A stretch of 64,000 bases of DNA from Avena insularis (GCA_023614405.1 JAJUPC010000035.1:682001-746000), one strand, 5' to 3'; shown: positions 1 through 11,744, counted from the first letter of the stretch. Numbers and translations are program-made. The notes: generated by a model from the letters alone, not told the origin.

Positions 1-477
1 AATCCTACTCGTTTAACTTTTAAAATTAATAACGGGCAACATCATGCATACATATACATGCATCTAAATTTCGCATCCATATCCAACTCAGCAGCTCAAG
101 AAACCAACTTGACAAATTTCACGGGTACAATCATCTTCACTCCATGTGTAAATTGGTACTCCTTCTCAAGTCCCATATGTCTTTCTTGTTTCATATGTTG
201 TGAAACAATATGGAATGTTATTTTCTTTCTTACATAGTAGATGTGTTTTGTGTCTATGTCCTGACGTTTCCAGTGTCTATCATGAGTAAAATTCATTGGT
301 GGTCATTAAACTTGTCCTACACTCTCGATATTCTCACTGAGCTTCAGAATAAGTTTGTTACGGTCATTGAATATGTTGACCTGTCCCATAAATGGTCACT
401 GGTAGGGGCATAGCGATGTATAGAGTGATGTTGGCACTATATGGGCCCAGCCTGTCGGAGAATTGGAGCGGCGCGAC
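1..477. other. Background left of Copia A, possibly MULE terminal region
   Basis: No supportable gene. The stretch at about 285-420 resembles the terminal or 5' untranslated part of a Mutator-like element. The sequence resumes after Copia A at 11745, where it leads into a decayed MuDR-type gene. I could not find a matching inverted terminal repeat or a 9-bp target duplication, so the link to a MULE end is inference. The last five bases, GCGAC (473-477), are the left target duplication of Copia A. Confidence 0.4.
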
Positions 478-1836
478 TGTTGGGAATATGCCCTAGAGGC
501 AATCATGTATGATGATATTTCCCATTGTATTCATAAAGATATTAAGTAGTCCTTGTATAAACATCTGATGTGTATCATTGAATATGTGATTCGGTTGTGG
601 AACTATGCATTCATGTTGTTTGTACTAAATATCCTTGGTCATTGAGGTTGTGCTGGACACACAACTTACACCAATGTGAAAGTTGGCTTGATGACTCGGT
701 TCCACTTGTCATGGGCATGGAGATGCTATTCCAACTTACACAGATTCGGCTAAAGAGTTTAGCGAGTTGGATTGACCCATATTGAGGTACAACGAACAAG
801 TTGTCATTTGTATATCTCAATCAATGTAATCCTTAGACCTGAGTTTATTGCATAGTCCGAGTTGAGGATCACAGACTTAGGTTCTGTCAAACGTTGGGCA
901 GTTATAAAGACAGAGTTCCCGGGTCGACTGAGAATCAAGCTGCGTGATGTGAATAACCAAGATGGGATTTTGACCCTTCAGTTGGAGAGATATTCTCTGG
1001 GCCCTCTCGTGAGATATGATTCGGAAAGCATGGCCATGCACGACTCGGTTAAATGTTAACCGGGGATATCGACTAAGAGTTAGTCGGGTGAATCACTTAT
1101 CTCGGATCGAGAAGAGAGTCAGACTATTTAAAGGATGCCAATTATTCGCCTATAGTCTGACAAGGTATATCGTGAGGCAAAAGGTACTCGGACGTAAGTC
1201 GCATTGGAAAGGCAAGTCGTCATGACTCTTTGGTACTTGGGAGTCGACACGTTCTGCTAGGAGCCGCTACCGACTGATCGATTGAGAGTCGGACTCCAAT
1301 CGTTTCCAAGTAGCCATGAGCCTGCGGGGTCACACACTTAAGAGCGGGAGCAAGTCGGATTGGATCTGAACCTGTAATCTGGTTGGGTTGGACCTAAACC
1401 GGATTAGGACTGAGTTAGTGAGTTGGACTCACGGTGACTAGTGTTATATGGGCTTTAGTGAATGGGTCGCGCGAGCAGAGCCCATGCTCACTCCCTATAT
1501 ATAGTGGAGCACCGTAGCCCAGAAAGGTTAATCGTTGTTCGGTTAGGTCATTCCATGTGTTGGAAACCCTAGCTCCATAGAAGTCCTGCCGCCGTAACGA
1601 ACCTAGCAGTTCGCTGCCGGTGCTCCTCCTTGTACGTGTGGATACCAGCAGAGGTGTTGTGCGATCAGCACTAGGACGATCGGATCGTGAGGACTGCACT
1701 GCATCAACTGACGCGCTTCATCAGTAATCCGCAACCGCGCGTCTAGTGGTAAACCTCGTGGCCTTCTACCTCAGTTAGATCTTGGGATCACCACGTTAGA
1801 GGAAAAAGTTTTGTTTTATCTCTGCGTGGCCCAACA
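478..1836 (+). repeat. 5' LTR of Copia A
   Basis: 1359 bp, TG...CA ends, matching 10376-11744 along its whole length with scattered substitutions and a small indel near 890-930. It contains a TATA-like CTATATATAG at about 1495-1503, consistent with the retrotransposon promoter. Short ORFs inside (for example 597-785) recur in the other LTR and are not genes. Confidence 0.95.
1494..1503 (+). promoter_or_regulatory. TATA-like promoter element in Copia A 5' LTR
   Basis: CTATATATAG lies about 330 bp before the LTR end and is repeated in the 3' LTR at about 11403-11412. It is the expected U3/R promoter signal. Function is inferred from position and sequence only. Confidence 0.5.
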
Positions 1837-1837
1837 G

Positions 1838-1849
1838 TGGTATCAGAGC
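1838..1849 (+). other. Primer binding site of Copia A
   Basis: TGGTATCAGAGC lies one base after the LTR end. It is the standard plant PBS complementary to the 3' end of initiator tRNA-Met, used to prime minus-strand DNA synthesis. Confidence 0.9.
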
Positions 1850-3092
1850 GATAGCTTCTGGTTTTAGGCTCGAGATCTCGCATATGTGATATGCGGTTGG
1901 CTGTAGATGAGATCTATGTGTTGTTTGGTGGTCGATCTATGAGATAGATCGGTAATTTGATTGGATCAACTATACTCGGGGAATGGTAGATCTGATTTCC
2001 GTGATCATACTGCTAAGGTCGTGGAACGACATACCCCTACCGGTCGGCTTCCGCCATCGGGGTAGAATGTGACACGTAAATCCAGAGGCGGTGATCCAAG
2101 ATCAAAAAGTTTGATCGAATCGGAACAATGGTCGGAATCCATGTCCGGACCGCCGGCTTCGCCCTGTCGTAGCGCCTTAGATGTCGTTGCGAGTTTCACA
2201 ATGCCGGTAGATATTGTATCTATGCATAACTTGTTTTTGCAGGAAGTTATGAATGGTATTTTTCATGTGCATGTGATGTATGTGTGTAATCCATACGTGA
2301 TCTGCGAATCACGGTTTTTGTCAGCCGGTTGGAGCCTAGGTGTTGTCATTTTATTGTATAACGACTTGCGTGTCGGATTCTCTATGTAATTTACTTTACT
2401 AAGCTAGTGTACCTGTTTGGAGAACCCGGAAGGCATGCAAGGCGTTGTACATGTCGGCGACATGGAGTAAGACGGCAAGTGACAAGAGTTGGCACGAGTC
2501 GGATTACAGGCTTTGTGGAGATGGAGATCGCCATGAAGAGAGCCATACAATTTCACATTATAATTGCTTTATTTTGTGTTATTGTTATGTATCAGTTTTA
2601 CCTCTATTAGATAGTCGGTAAAATTTAATCCCTCAAAGAAGGTCTAGTCGGTTTTCCCGCCAGTGTTTGCACCATCAAAAGTCGGACATTTTTGGTAGTG
2701 GGCTCATAAAATTGAGGTGCTGCCAATTCTTTCCGACTAGGTGGGTTCGAGTCGGACTCTTACTGCAGAAACACTCGGTAAGCTAGAAGGGTCTATCACA
2801 ACGGTTGTGGGACTCGGGGAAAGGTCGGATGGGAGCCGGGGCATGTGATGCCACCCGTACAAAAGGAGTCGCATGAGATGCGATTGACAAGGAGTTGTCT
2901 ACTAGATCACTTGGCGACTAGCGGTGATGCTAAAGCTCACTAGCCGACTTGCTTATTTAGGATCCTGAATCACTAAGCAACCATCGGAGGGGTGTTGGTT
3001 CTAGTGGGAGCATAAAATATTAAAATGTTTAATATGCTTGCTCTTTTATGAATACATGTCTTAAGTGTTTTGCATATTTTCTGTTGTAGATC
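1850..3092 (+). other. Untranslated leader of Copia A
   Basis: About 1.24 kb between PBS and the gag start, with no supportable gene. Long leaders are usual in BARE-type elements and hold packaging and dimerisation signals. I see no specific structure I can defend. Confidence 0.6.
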
Positions 3093-3556
3093 ATGGCACC
3101 AAGTAGCAGTCACTCTCAGATATCCGGTTTTGCGTTGAGAACCATTCTTGAGAAAGATAAACTGAATGACACTAATTTTACCAACTGGTATCAAAATCTG
3201 AGAATTGTTCTCAAACAAGAAAAGAAGGACCATGTCCTAGACAACCCACTTCTAGATGAGCCAAATGAGAATGCGACTGTCGCTGCCACCAATGCCTACC
3301 GTCGGGCTAAGGATGAGTCCACGGATATTAGCTGTCTTATGCTTGCTCACATGGAACCGGACTTGCAAAAGCAGTTCGAGCATGTTGAGGCCTACGATAT
3401 GATCGAAAGCCTCAAAAGTATGTTCCAGGCTCAGATGAAGACTGAGAGGTATCAAGTCTCTCAGGCTTTGCTGAGTTGCAAGCTTAAGGATGGTGATCCA
3501 CTGAGTCCACATGTGATCAAAATGGTTGGTTACGTGCAGTCTCTGGAGAGGCATGG
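3093..3556 (+). pseudogene. gag: Copia A gag, N-terminal part, cut by nested LTR element
   Basis: The frame starts at ATG 3093 and shows the Copia gag pattern: ILEKDKLNDTNFTNWYQNLR near residues 19-38, then a helical region with a LxAHMEPDLQ-type segment. Gag forms the cytoplasmic virus-like particle that packages the element RNA. The frame runs to the target site of the inserted element at 3556, and after that it is read into the foreign LTR and stops by 3593. The gag frame resumes at 6863, so the break is the insertion itself and not decay. The start was chosen because it is the first ATG of the gag-like frame. Confidence 0.9.
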
Positions 3557-4026
3557 TGTCGTGGTATTGCACGGTAGATGCTACTGGGGGTAGCTTACGT
3601 AGAGGGAGCAACGCGACGTAGGAGAATCCGGGAGCGAGATTGGCACACGATGTACCCAGGTTCACGTCCCCTCGATGGAGGATCGCTACGTCCTACTATC
3701 AATCCAGTATATGATCATAGATTGGTTTACATGGGAGCCGCCATAGGCGGAGGAAGAGACTAGATCTAGTCTAACGTGGAAAAAGATGTCCCGTGGGGGT
3801 GCCCCTGGTGGCTTTATATATGTAGCCAGTTAGGGTTTACAAGTGTGTTGGTGGGGTTTGTATACGAGTCGCCGTCTTGGCCTCCAGTCGGCGCCAGTCG
3901 CCTGGGTGCAGCATGCGCCAGTCACCGTATTCGGCGAGTCGACCCGCTCAGGGCTAGGTTCCAGTCGGCTCGATCCAGCTGGCGAATCCGCTTCGTGGGT
4001 ATACCCCGATTGGTATTCCCCCATCA
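3557..4026 (+). repeat. Left LTR of the nested non-autonomous element
   Basis: 470 bp, TG...CA. The first ~300 bp and last ~80 bp are almost identical to 6431-6857. The middle (about 3857-3950) is different and longer than in the right copy. It has TATATATG near 3815 as a possible promoter signal. Confidence 0.9.
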
Positions 4027-6430
4027 GTAGTCCCCAAGCGCGTTGTCGATTCGACGCGAGCTTGAGGCAGGGCGCGGAGAGTCTTGACGATGGGTCGTGA
4101 GGAATCGGCGACGAGCTCCTGAACAGAGAAAAGAACCGTGAAGCGGGAGGCGGTCGGCGTGAGCCAGTCGGTGATGGCCAGTTGGCGAAAGACGCAGGGT
4201 GTCGGTGAAGCTGCCGATTCTGGCGAGTCCCGAATATGGGCGTGCGAAGTCTCGGCGGCGAGTGGCGAGGTCGAGCGACCGGTGAGTCCGCGAGCGTGTG
4301 GAGTACGCGAGGGCGAGTCCGCGGTGGCGAGTACTCGAGCGTGTTGAGTACGCGAAGGAGAGTCCGCGGTGGCGAGTCGACAAGTGTGTCGAGTACGCGA
4401 GGGAGCGTCCGCAACAGCGAGTCCCCGAGCGTGGAGTGTACGCGTGTGGAGAGACCATGGTGGCGAGTTGACGAGGGAGAGCCGCGGTCGTGGAACCACG
4501 CGTACACGCAGCATGCCTAGGAGTAGTCCCCGAGGCTCGAGTTGGTTTGTAGAGGCGACTTGAGGCTCTTTAGAGATGCATATTCTGAAAATAGTAGTGG
4601 TTGCTGCTGAGGATAGCGAGTGGCGAGGTCGAGTGACCGACGAGCGCCGAGTCCCCGAGCGCGGTGAGTGGAGAGGTCGAGCGACCGACGAGCGCCGAGT
4701 CCTCGAGCATGGCGAGCGGCGAGGTCGAGCGACCGACGAGAGCTGAGTCCCCGAGCGCGGCGAGTGACGAGGTCGAGCGACCGACGAGCGCCGAGTCCCC
4801 GAGCGCGGCGAGTGACGAGGTCGAGCGACCGGCGAGCGCCGAGTCCCCGAGCGCGACGAGTGATGAGGTCGAGCGACCGGCGAGCACCGAGTCCCCGAGC
4901 GACCGACGGGTGGCGATAAAGACACCGTTTTCTACGAAGGAGGAAAAAGTACGACTGCAATAAGGTGTATTAATGAAATATATTGAACATTTGTAAGACG
5001 TGCGAATTGTATATGTCGAGAAAATGCACTTTTGTTATGTGGATCGATGGGAAGTATGTAAGGTTTATGCGTGTCTTTTCGTGAGTAGGCGGATCTCCAA
5101 CATCAAACGCTTGCCGGGTAACAGGGACGCGATGCCAGACTGTTGAACCTGGAGACAAGATCGGCCTTTTGGTACCCAGCCTCACTACTTCGACGGACGC
5201 GAATAAACAACAGACAAAACTGGAACCAATCCTAAATACAATTTTGGTCCCTGAAAGGATCATATGCCATAACATGGTCGGCTTTAAAGAATGAATGGAG
5301 ATGCATATATGTTTTAGCTTCATAGCATGTACGAGCGTAAAGAAACTTAGCTGTTAGTATGGCAAGTCTGCGACAGCGAGGGAGTCGCTGAGCGCGGAGA
5401 ATATAAGGCGAACGAATCACCGACGTGGCGAGCCGTTGATGACGAGTTCATGGCGGGCGAGTACCCGAATGTGGTGAGTCGGTGACAACGAGGTCGCGAT
5501 GACAATCCTGCGGCAGGTGAGTCCGTGTCGGGCGAGTCCGCAACGGGCAAGTCCCCGAGCCTAGCGAATCCGCGTTTATGCGTGTCCGCGTTTAGGCAAG
5601 GTCCGGAGCATGTTTATCCATGGGGTGCGAGTCCACGGTGGACGAGACCACGACGGTGAGTCTCTATGGCGAGTTGACTAAGACGTCAAGTCCTTGTGTT
5701 GCGCGTGCGTTGCTCGCGATCGGCTATGGAGCGAGTCAAGCGCAGCTGTATCTTGATCAATTTTGCCGTGCGGCGAGGGTGTGCTCGAACTTCACGATGC
5801 CATAAGCGTATAAGTCTACACACATAAAACAGTACACGCAGATTTAAAGTCAGATTTGAAATCGCTAAAAGGAGCGTTAATTAGAAAAATAACACCTGTT
5901 ACAATTGGCGAGACCGAATCGTGCCCGATAGGGATTATTGACGATTGAGGCGAAAGAAAAAAGACTGCTCGCCGGCAGACGGATCGTGACCAAACGTGGC
6001 TCTTGTCTCCACGACACCATGAATTCACCTCGAGACGAGGCATGCATAGGAAAAAAAGGCATGCAAAGCATTAAATCTGATTAGAATAAAATAATCGACT
6101 CATATGTTAAACAATATGTGGGAGAGGTAAGCATGGATTTTAAATTAATTCGTCACCGTGTTTTGCTGTTGAGGCAGGGAACCGATCTCCGCATGCGAGA
6201 TTAAATTGCTTGGCGTATGCCCACGAGGACTTTGAGAGGACCAGTACAGCAGATCCGCGTGTATGCGTGTGTTTTGAAAGCCTGCGGGCTGTATGCTAGG
6301 CCAGAGAGCTGGCTCCTTCCGAATAGATCGGTTGTGCCGATTGAGATGTAGCTACCATTGGCGATAAATTTGAGGATCCCGCCCGGATTATCACCCTCCA
6401 AGCACCGCTAGCCCCACGGTGGGCGCCAAC
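4027..6430. other. Non-coding interior of the nested element
   Basis: No coding domain is recognisable. The segment 4100-4500 is GC-rich with irregular repeats of CGAG- and GTCCGCGG-type words. 4616-4903 is a regular 48-bp tandem array, and a third region of similar but degenerate words lies near 5370-5700. Open frames here on both strands come from repeat periodicity that is a multiple of three, not from genes. The end, GTGGGCGCCAAC (6419-6430), lies directly before the right LTR, where a polypurine tract would be expected. Confidence 0.7.
4616..4903. repeat. 48-bp minisatellite, six copies
   Basis: Six consecutive units start at 4616, 4664, 4712, 4760, 4808 and 4856. Each holds GAGGTCGAGCGACCG and GAGTCCCCGAGCGCG with few substitutions. 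The 48-bp period leaves several frames open and yields a 16-residue repeating peptide on either strand (for example SDEVERP(T/A)SAESPSA). No start context or homologous protein is recognised, so I regard it as non-coding. Confidence 0.9.
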
Positions 6431-6857
6431 TGTCATGGTATTGCACGGCAGATGCTACGGGGGTAGCTTACGTAGAGGGAGCAACGCGACGTAGGAGAAT
6501 CCGGGAGCGAGATTGGCACACGATGTACCCAGGTTCACGTCCCCTCGATGGAGGATCGCTACGTCCTGCTATCAATCCAGTATATGATCATAGATTTGTT
6601 TACATGGGAGCCGCCATAGGCGGAGGAAGAGACTAGATCTAGTCTAACGTGGAAGAAGATGTCCCGTGGGGGTGCCCCTGGTGGCTTTATATATGCAACC
6701 AGTTAGGGTTTACAAGTGTGTTGGTGGGCTTCGTGACGGGTGCGACATGCGTCGATCGCCAGATTAGTAGTCGACCGCTCGAGGCTAGGTTCCAGTCGGC
6801 TCGATCCAGCTGGCGAATCCGCTTCGTGGGTATACCCCGATTGGTATTCCCCCATCA
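6431..6857 (+). repeat. Right LTR of the nested non-autonomous element
   Basis: 427 bp, the partner of 3557-4026. It is shorter because the central block (about 6730-6790) differs. Both termini match the left copy. Confidence 0.9.
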
Positions 6858-9080
6858 CTTGGCTACCCCATTAGCAAAGAGTTTGCTACGGATATAATTC
6901 TGAACTCTCTTCCTAGTGCATATGGGCAGTTCATTTCGAACTACCACATGCATGGTATGGATAAGAAGCTCACTGAATTACATGGGATTCTCAAGCAGGC
7001 AAAGGCGGATCTCAAGAAGGGCGCCAGTCAAGTGTTGATGGTGCAGAATAAGGCTAAGTTCAAGAAGAGTTCTTGGACTAAGAAGAAGGCTAAGTCAGGA
7101 GGAAAGCAGGCTCCGTACCCGGTCCCAAGCGCTTCCTCAGGGACTAAGCCATCTCCTTCTGCCGGATCCACTTGCTCCTACTGCAAGGCGGATGGCCACT
7201 GGAAGAGGAACTGCATCAAGTACTTGGCCGACAAAGCCAAGAGTGGAGGTATGACTTCCGACTCAGGTACACTTGTTTGCAATGTTATAGACATATATCT
7301 TGCTGATGCACCTAATAGTTCTTGGGTATATGATACCGGATCAGTTATTCACATCTGCAACTCGTTGCAGGGACTGGTAAGAACTAGGAGCGTAGCAAGA
7401 GGCGAGGTTGATATTCGAGTCGGCAATAAAGCAAGAGTTGCTGCGTTGGAAGTCGGCACGATGCAACTTCATTTACCTTCCGGATTCATTATGGAACTGA
7501 ATAATTGTTATTATGTTCCAGTGCTCAGTCGAAACATTATTTCAGCTTCATATTTGATGAGGCAAGGCTATGAGTCGAATATCAAGAATAATGATTGTTC
7601 TTTGTATTTGAATGATATGTTTCACGGCTTTGCACCCGTCCAGGACGGGTTATTTATTTTGAATCTTGATGGTGAGTCGGTTTATAACATAAATGTTAAA
7701 AGGTTGAAACCAAATGATCTGAATATGACTTACTTTTGGCACTGTCGGCTTGGTCATATAAGTTGGAAACGCATGAAGAAGCTCCATGATGATGGACTCC
7801 TAACTTCGTTCGACTTGGAGTCGTTCGAGACATGCGAATCTTGCCTACTTGGCAAAATGACCAAGACACCTTTTGCAAAAGGTTGCGAAAGGGCGTCCGA
7901 CTTATTGGGACTAGTACATAGTGATGTATGTGGACCAATGAGCACGACATCCAGGGGTGGTTATGAGTACTTCATTACCTTCACTGATGATTTGAGTAGG
8001 TATGGATATATCTACTTGATGAAACATAAGTCGGAAGCCTTTGAAAAGTTCAAAGAATTCCAGAATGAAGCACAGAATCAACTCGGCAAGAAAATAAAGT
8101 TTCTTCGGTCGGACCGAGGAGGCGAGTACATGAGCCATGAGTTTGATGACCATCTGAAAAGTTGTGGAATAGTTCCTCAACTTACTCCGCCAGGAACGCC
8201 ACAAAGGAATGGTGTTTCGGAAAGGCGGAATCGGACCTTGTTGGACATGGTGCGATCAATGATGAGTCGGACAGATCTGCCTTTATCATTTTGGGGTTAT
8301 TGTCTAGAAACAGCGGCGTTCACACTAAACAGAGTGCCACCAAAATCGGTAGAGAAGACACCGCATGAGATGTGGATAGGCAAAAAGCCGAGTTTGTCTT
8401 TTCTTAAGATTTGGGGTTGTGAAGCATTTGTCAAGCGACTCCAGTCGGACAAGCTTACAGCCAAGTCGGATAAGTGTATTTTCGTGGGGTATCCGAGGGA
8501 AACCTTGGGTTACTACTTCTACAACCGAGAAGAGGGCAAAGTGTTTGTCGCTCGCAACGGTGTCTTCCTTGAGAAAGAGTTTCTCAGTCGGGGAGTAAGT
8601 GGGAGCACGGTGCAGCTCGAAGAAATTAGAGAGGAACCGGCTAGTAGCGAGTCGGCAAAACCCTTGGAGGTTGAGCCGGTCGTGGTAGCTGAGCCGGCAG
8701 CAGCACCTATACTACGAAGATCAGCAAGATTACGAGGTGTTCGTGATGTGTTATTGTTGGACAGTGATGAGCCGACAAATTATTCGGAAGTGATGGTGGG
8801 ATCTGATTCCGAGTCATGGCTTGGAGCCATGAGATCCGAGATAAAGTCCATGGATGAAAATCAAGTTTGGAACTTGGTTTATCTGCCAGACGGTGCAAGA
8901 CTCGTCGAGTGCAAATGGGTCTTTAAGAAGAAAACTGATATGGATGGAAATGTTTCCGTCTATAAAGCACACCTTGTCGCGAAGGGGTTCCGACAAGTTC
9001 AAGGAGTTGATTACGACGAGACTTTCTCGCCCGTAGCGATGCTTAAATCAGTACGGATCATGTTAGCTATAGCGGCCTAA
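6858..9080 (+). pseudogene. pol: Copia A gag C-terminus, protease, integrase and start of RT
   Basis: The frame continues gag after the insertion (ATG at 6948 is internal). Counting from 6948: a CX2CX4HX4C zinc knuckle lies at residues 76-89 (nucleocapsid). Protease active site DTG is near 129-131. A GAG-pre-integrase HCRLGHISW lies near 265. The integrase core has D in HSDVCGP (~326), D in RSDRGGEY (~389) and E in SERRNR (~425), a D-D-35-E triad. RT begins with the CKWVFKKKTD block. All catalytic residues listed are present. A TAA at 9078-9080 ends the frame inside the RT N-terminal region, and the same frame continues without other damage beyond it, so this is a single nonsense change. Protease matures the polyprotein and integrase inserts the cDNA. 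Confidence 0.95.
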
Positions 9081-10298
9081 TTCGACTACGAGATATGGCA
9101 GATGGATGTCAAAACGGCTTTCCTTAACGGAAATTTAACCGAGGACATGTATATGATACAGCCCGAGGGTTTTGTCGATCCGGCTAATGCTGACAAGGTG
9201 TGCAAACTTCAGAAATCCATTTATGGGTTGAAGCAAGCATCTCGGAGTTGGAATATTCGCTTTGATGAGGTAGTCAAATCGTTTGGCTTCATCAAGAGTG
9301 ATCATGATTCTTGTTTGTACAAGAAGTTTAGTGGGAACAAAGTAAACTTTCTAATATTATATGTCGATGACATATTACTGATTGGAAATGATGTCCAGAT
9401 GTTGCAAGAAACCAAGGAATCATTAGAAAGGAGTTTCTCAATGAAAGACTTGGGTGAGGCAACATACATCCTCGGAATCCAGATCTATAGAGATAGATCA
9501 AGGAGGCTCATTGGATTGAGTCAGAGTACTTATTTGGACAAAGTGTTGAAGAAGTTCAACATGGAATTGTCTAAGAAGGGGTTCTTACCGATGTCCCATG
9601 GTGTAAAACTTAGCAAGACTCAGTGTCCTTCGATAACTGATGAGCGAAGTCGGATGAGTGCGATTCCATATGCTTCTGCAGTCGGATCCATCATGTATGC
9701 CATGATTTGTACTAGGCCGGATGTTTCCTATGCTCTAGGTGTTGTGAGCAGATACCAGGCTGATCCCGGAGAGATCCACTGGACAGCGACTAAAAATATC
9801 CTAAAGTACTTGAGAAGGACTAAGGATATGTTCTTGGTTTATGGTGGTGAAGATGAACTCAGTGTAAAGGGTTACACGGATGCGAGTTATCTTACCGACT
9901 CTAATGATTCTCGTTCGCAATCCGGATACGTGTTTATTATAAATGGAGGTGCTGTGAGCTGGAAGAGTTCTAAGAAAGAGACTGTGTCTACGTCTACAAC
10001 AAAGGCTGAGTATATTGCCGCCTCGGAGGCAGCAAAGGAAGCTGTTTGGATGAGGAATTTCCTCATGGATCTTGGTGTGGTTCAGGGCTCGTCCAATCCG
10101 TTAGACTTGTATTGTGACAACAATGGTGCTATTGCACAAGCCAAGGAACCTAGACAACACCAGAAGAACCAGCACATACTCATGCGGTACCACCTGATTC
10201 GCCAGTTCGTGGATTATGGTGATATCAAGTTATGCAAGGTACACACGGATGCAAATATTGGATCCGTTGACAAAGCAGTTACCATAGCCGAAGCATGA
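9081..10298 (+). pseudogene. pol: Copia A reverse transcriptase and RNase H
   Basis: Same frame as the preceding segment. It begins with the conserved WQMDVKTAFLNGNL block (ATG 9102) and has the RT catalytic YVDDILLIGNDV near 9360. RNase H of the Copia type follows, with GYTDASY (first Asp), STTKAEYIAASEA (Glu) and LYCDNNGAI (Asp). These copy genomic RNA into cDNA inside the particle. Just after 10260 the sequence lacks two bases compared with the usual DPLTK-type C-terminus. The last ~13 residues before the stop at 10298 are therefore off-frame, and the true frame has a further stop. RT and RNase H cores are otherwise complete. Confidence 0.93.
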
Positions 10299-10360
10299 GG
10301 CGCACCTGAGAGCCATGGGCATTAGATGCTTAGACATGTGATGTCGGAAGATTGACTCTA

Positions 10361-10375
10361 GTGCAAGTGGGAGAC
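10361..10375 (+). other. Polypurine tract of Copia A
   Basis: GTGCAAGTGGGAGAC abuts the 3' LTR. The identical word precedes the 3' LTR of Copia B at 49638-49652. It primes plus-strand synthesis in this lineage. Confidence 0.85.
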
Positions 10376-11744
10376 TGTTGGGAATATGCCCTAGAGGCAA
10401 TCATGTATGATGATATTTCCCATTGTATTCATAAAGATATTAAGTAGTCCTTGTATAAACATCTGGTGTGTATCATTGAATATGTGATTCGGTTGTGGAA
10501 CTATGCATTCATGTTGTTTGTACTAAATATCCTTGGTCATTGAGGTTGTGCTGGACACACAACTTAGACCAATGTGAAAGTTGGCTTGATGACTCGGTTC
10601 CACTTGTCATGGGCATGGAGATGCTATTCCAACTTACACAGATTCGGCTAAAGAGTTTAGCGAGTCGGATTGACCCATATTGAGGTACAACGAACAAGTT
10701 GTCATTTGTATATCTCAATCAATGTAATCCTTAGACCTGAGGTTATTGCATAGTTCGAGTTGAGGATCACAGACTTAGGTTCTGTCAAACGCTGATCCGT
10801 AACTAGGCAGTTATAAAGACAAAGTTCGGGTTGACTGAGAATCAAGCTGCGTGATGTGAATAACCAAGATGGGATTTTGCCCCTTCACTTGGAGAGATAT
10901 TCTCTGGGCCCTCTCGTGAGATATGATTCGGAAAGCATGGCCATGCACGACTCGGTTAAATGTTAACCGAGGATATCGACTAAGAGTTAGTCGGGTGAAT
11001 CACTTATCTCGGATCGAGAAGAGAGTCAGACTATTTAAAGGATGCCAATTATTCGCCTATAGTCTGACAAGGTATATCGTGAGGCAAAAGGTACTCGGAC
11101 GTAAGTCGCATTGGAAAGGCAAGTCGTCATGACTCTTTGGTACTTGGGAGTCGGCACGTTCTGCTAGGAGCCGCTACCGACTGATCGATTGAGAGTCGGA
11201 CTCCAATCGTGTCCAAGTAGCCATGAGCTTGCGGGGTCACACACTTAAGAGCGGGAGCAAGCTCAGATTGGATCTGAACCTGTAATCTGGTTGGGTTGGA
11301 CCTAAACTGGATTAGGACTGAGTTAGTGAGTTGGACTCACGGTGACTAGTGTTATATGGGCTTTAGTGAATGGGTCGCGCGAGCAGAGCCCATGCTCACT
11401 CCCTATATATAGTGGAGCACCGTAGCCCAGAAAGGTTAATCGTTGTTCGGTTAGGTCATTCCATGTGTTGGAAACCCTAGCTCCACAGAAGTCCTGCCGC
11501 CGTAACAAACCTAGCAGTTCACTGCCGATGCTCCTCCTTGTACGTGTGGATACCAACAGAGGTGTTGTGCGATCAGCACCAGGACGATCGGATCGTGAGG
11601 ACTGCACTGCATCAACTGATGCGCTTCATCAGTAATCCGCAACCGCGCGTCTAGTGGTAAACCTCGTGGCCTTCTACCTCAGCTAGATCTTGGGATCACC
11701 ACGTTAGAGGAAAAAGTTTTATTTTATCTCTGCGTGGCCCAACA
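10376..11744 (+). repeat. 3' LTR of Copia A
   Basis: 1369 bp, starts TGTTGGGAATATG and ends CCCAACA, followed by the right duplication GCGAC (11745-11749). Differences from the 5' LTR are mainly transitions plus short indels near 10790-10830. Confidence 0.95.

Larger units (their letters stand above)
3557..6857 (+). mobile_element. Non-autonomous LTR element nested in Copia A gag
   Basis: Two LTRs (3557-4026 and 6431-6857) start TGTC(G/A)TGGTATTGC and end TTCCCCCATCA. Flanking duplications are CATGG (3552-3556) and CTTGG (6858-6862), with one mismatch that fits a later point mutation in the left copy. The 2.4-kb interior has no gag or pol signal and is largely GC-rich repeats, so the element must have depended on proteins from elsewhere. 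I see no initiator tRNA-Met PBS after the 5' LTR (the sequence there begins GTAGTCCCCAAGCG), so it may use another primer tRNA. The strand is assumed from the host element and is not proven. Insertion size and frame explain the split in gag exactly. Confidence 0.88.
478..11744 (+). mobile_element. Copia A: full-length LTR retrotransposon (BARE/Angela-like), with nested insertion
   Basis: The element is bounded by two LTRs (478-1836 and 10376-11744) that start TGTTGGGAATATG and end CCCAACA. It is flanked by perfect 5-bp duplications GCGAC (473-477 and 11745-11749). A primer binding site complementary to initiator tRNA-Met follows the 5' LTR, and a purine tract precedes the 3' LTR. The domain order gag, zinc knuckle, protease, integrase, RT, RNase H identifies Copia. 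Hand comparison of the two LTRs gives roughly 2% differences, so the insertion is recent by grass standards. A separate LTR element of 3.3 kb interrupts gag. Without it the element is about 8 kb. The BARE/Angela-like assignment is from memory of gag and LTR style. Confidence 0.95.

Noticed and set aside
597..820. Short ORFs on both strands, repeated at 10495-10718
   Set aside because: LTR sequence of Copia A; duplicates follow from the two LTRs.
4616..4903. Possible CRISPR array
   Set aside because: Units are contiguous with no unique spacers and the setting is a plant LTR element.
3954..4963. Long Arg/Ser-rich ORFs (up to 323 codons)
   Set aside because: GC-rich repeats and a 48-bp array whose period keeps frames open; no recognisable protein family or start context.
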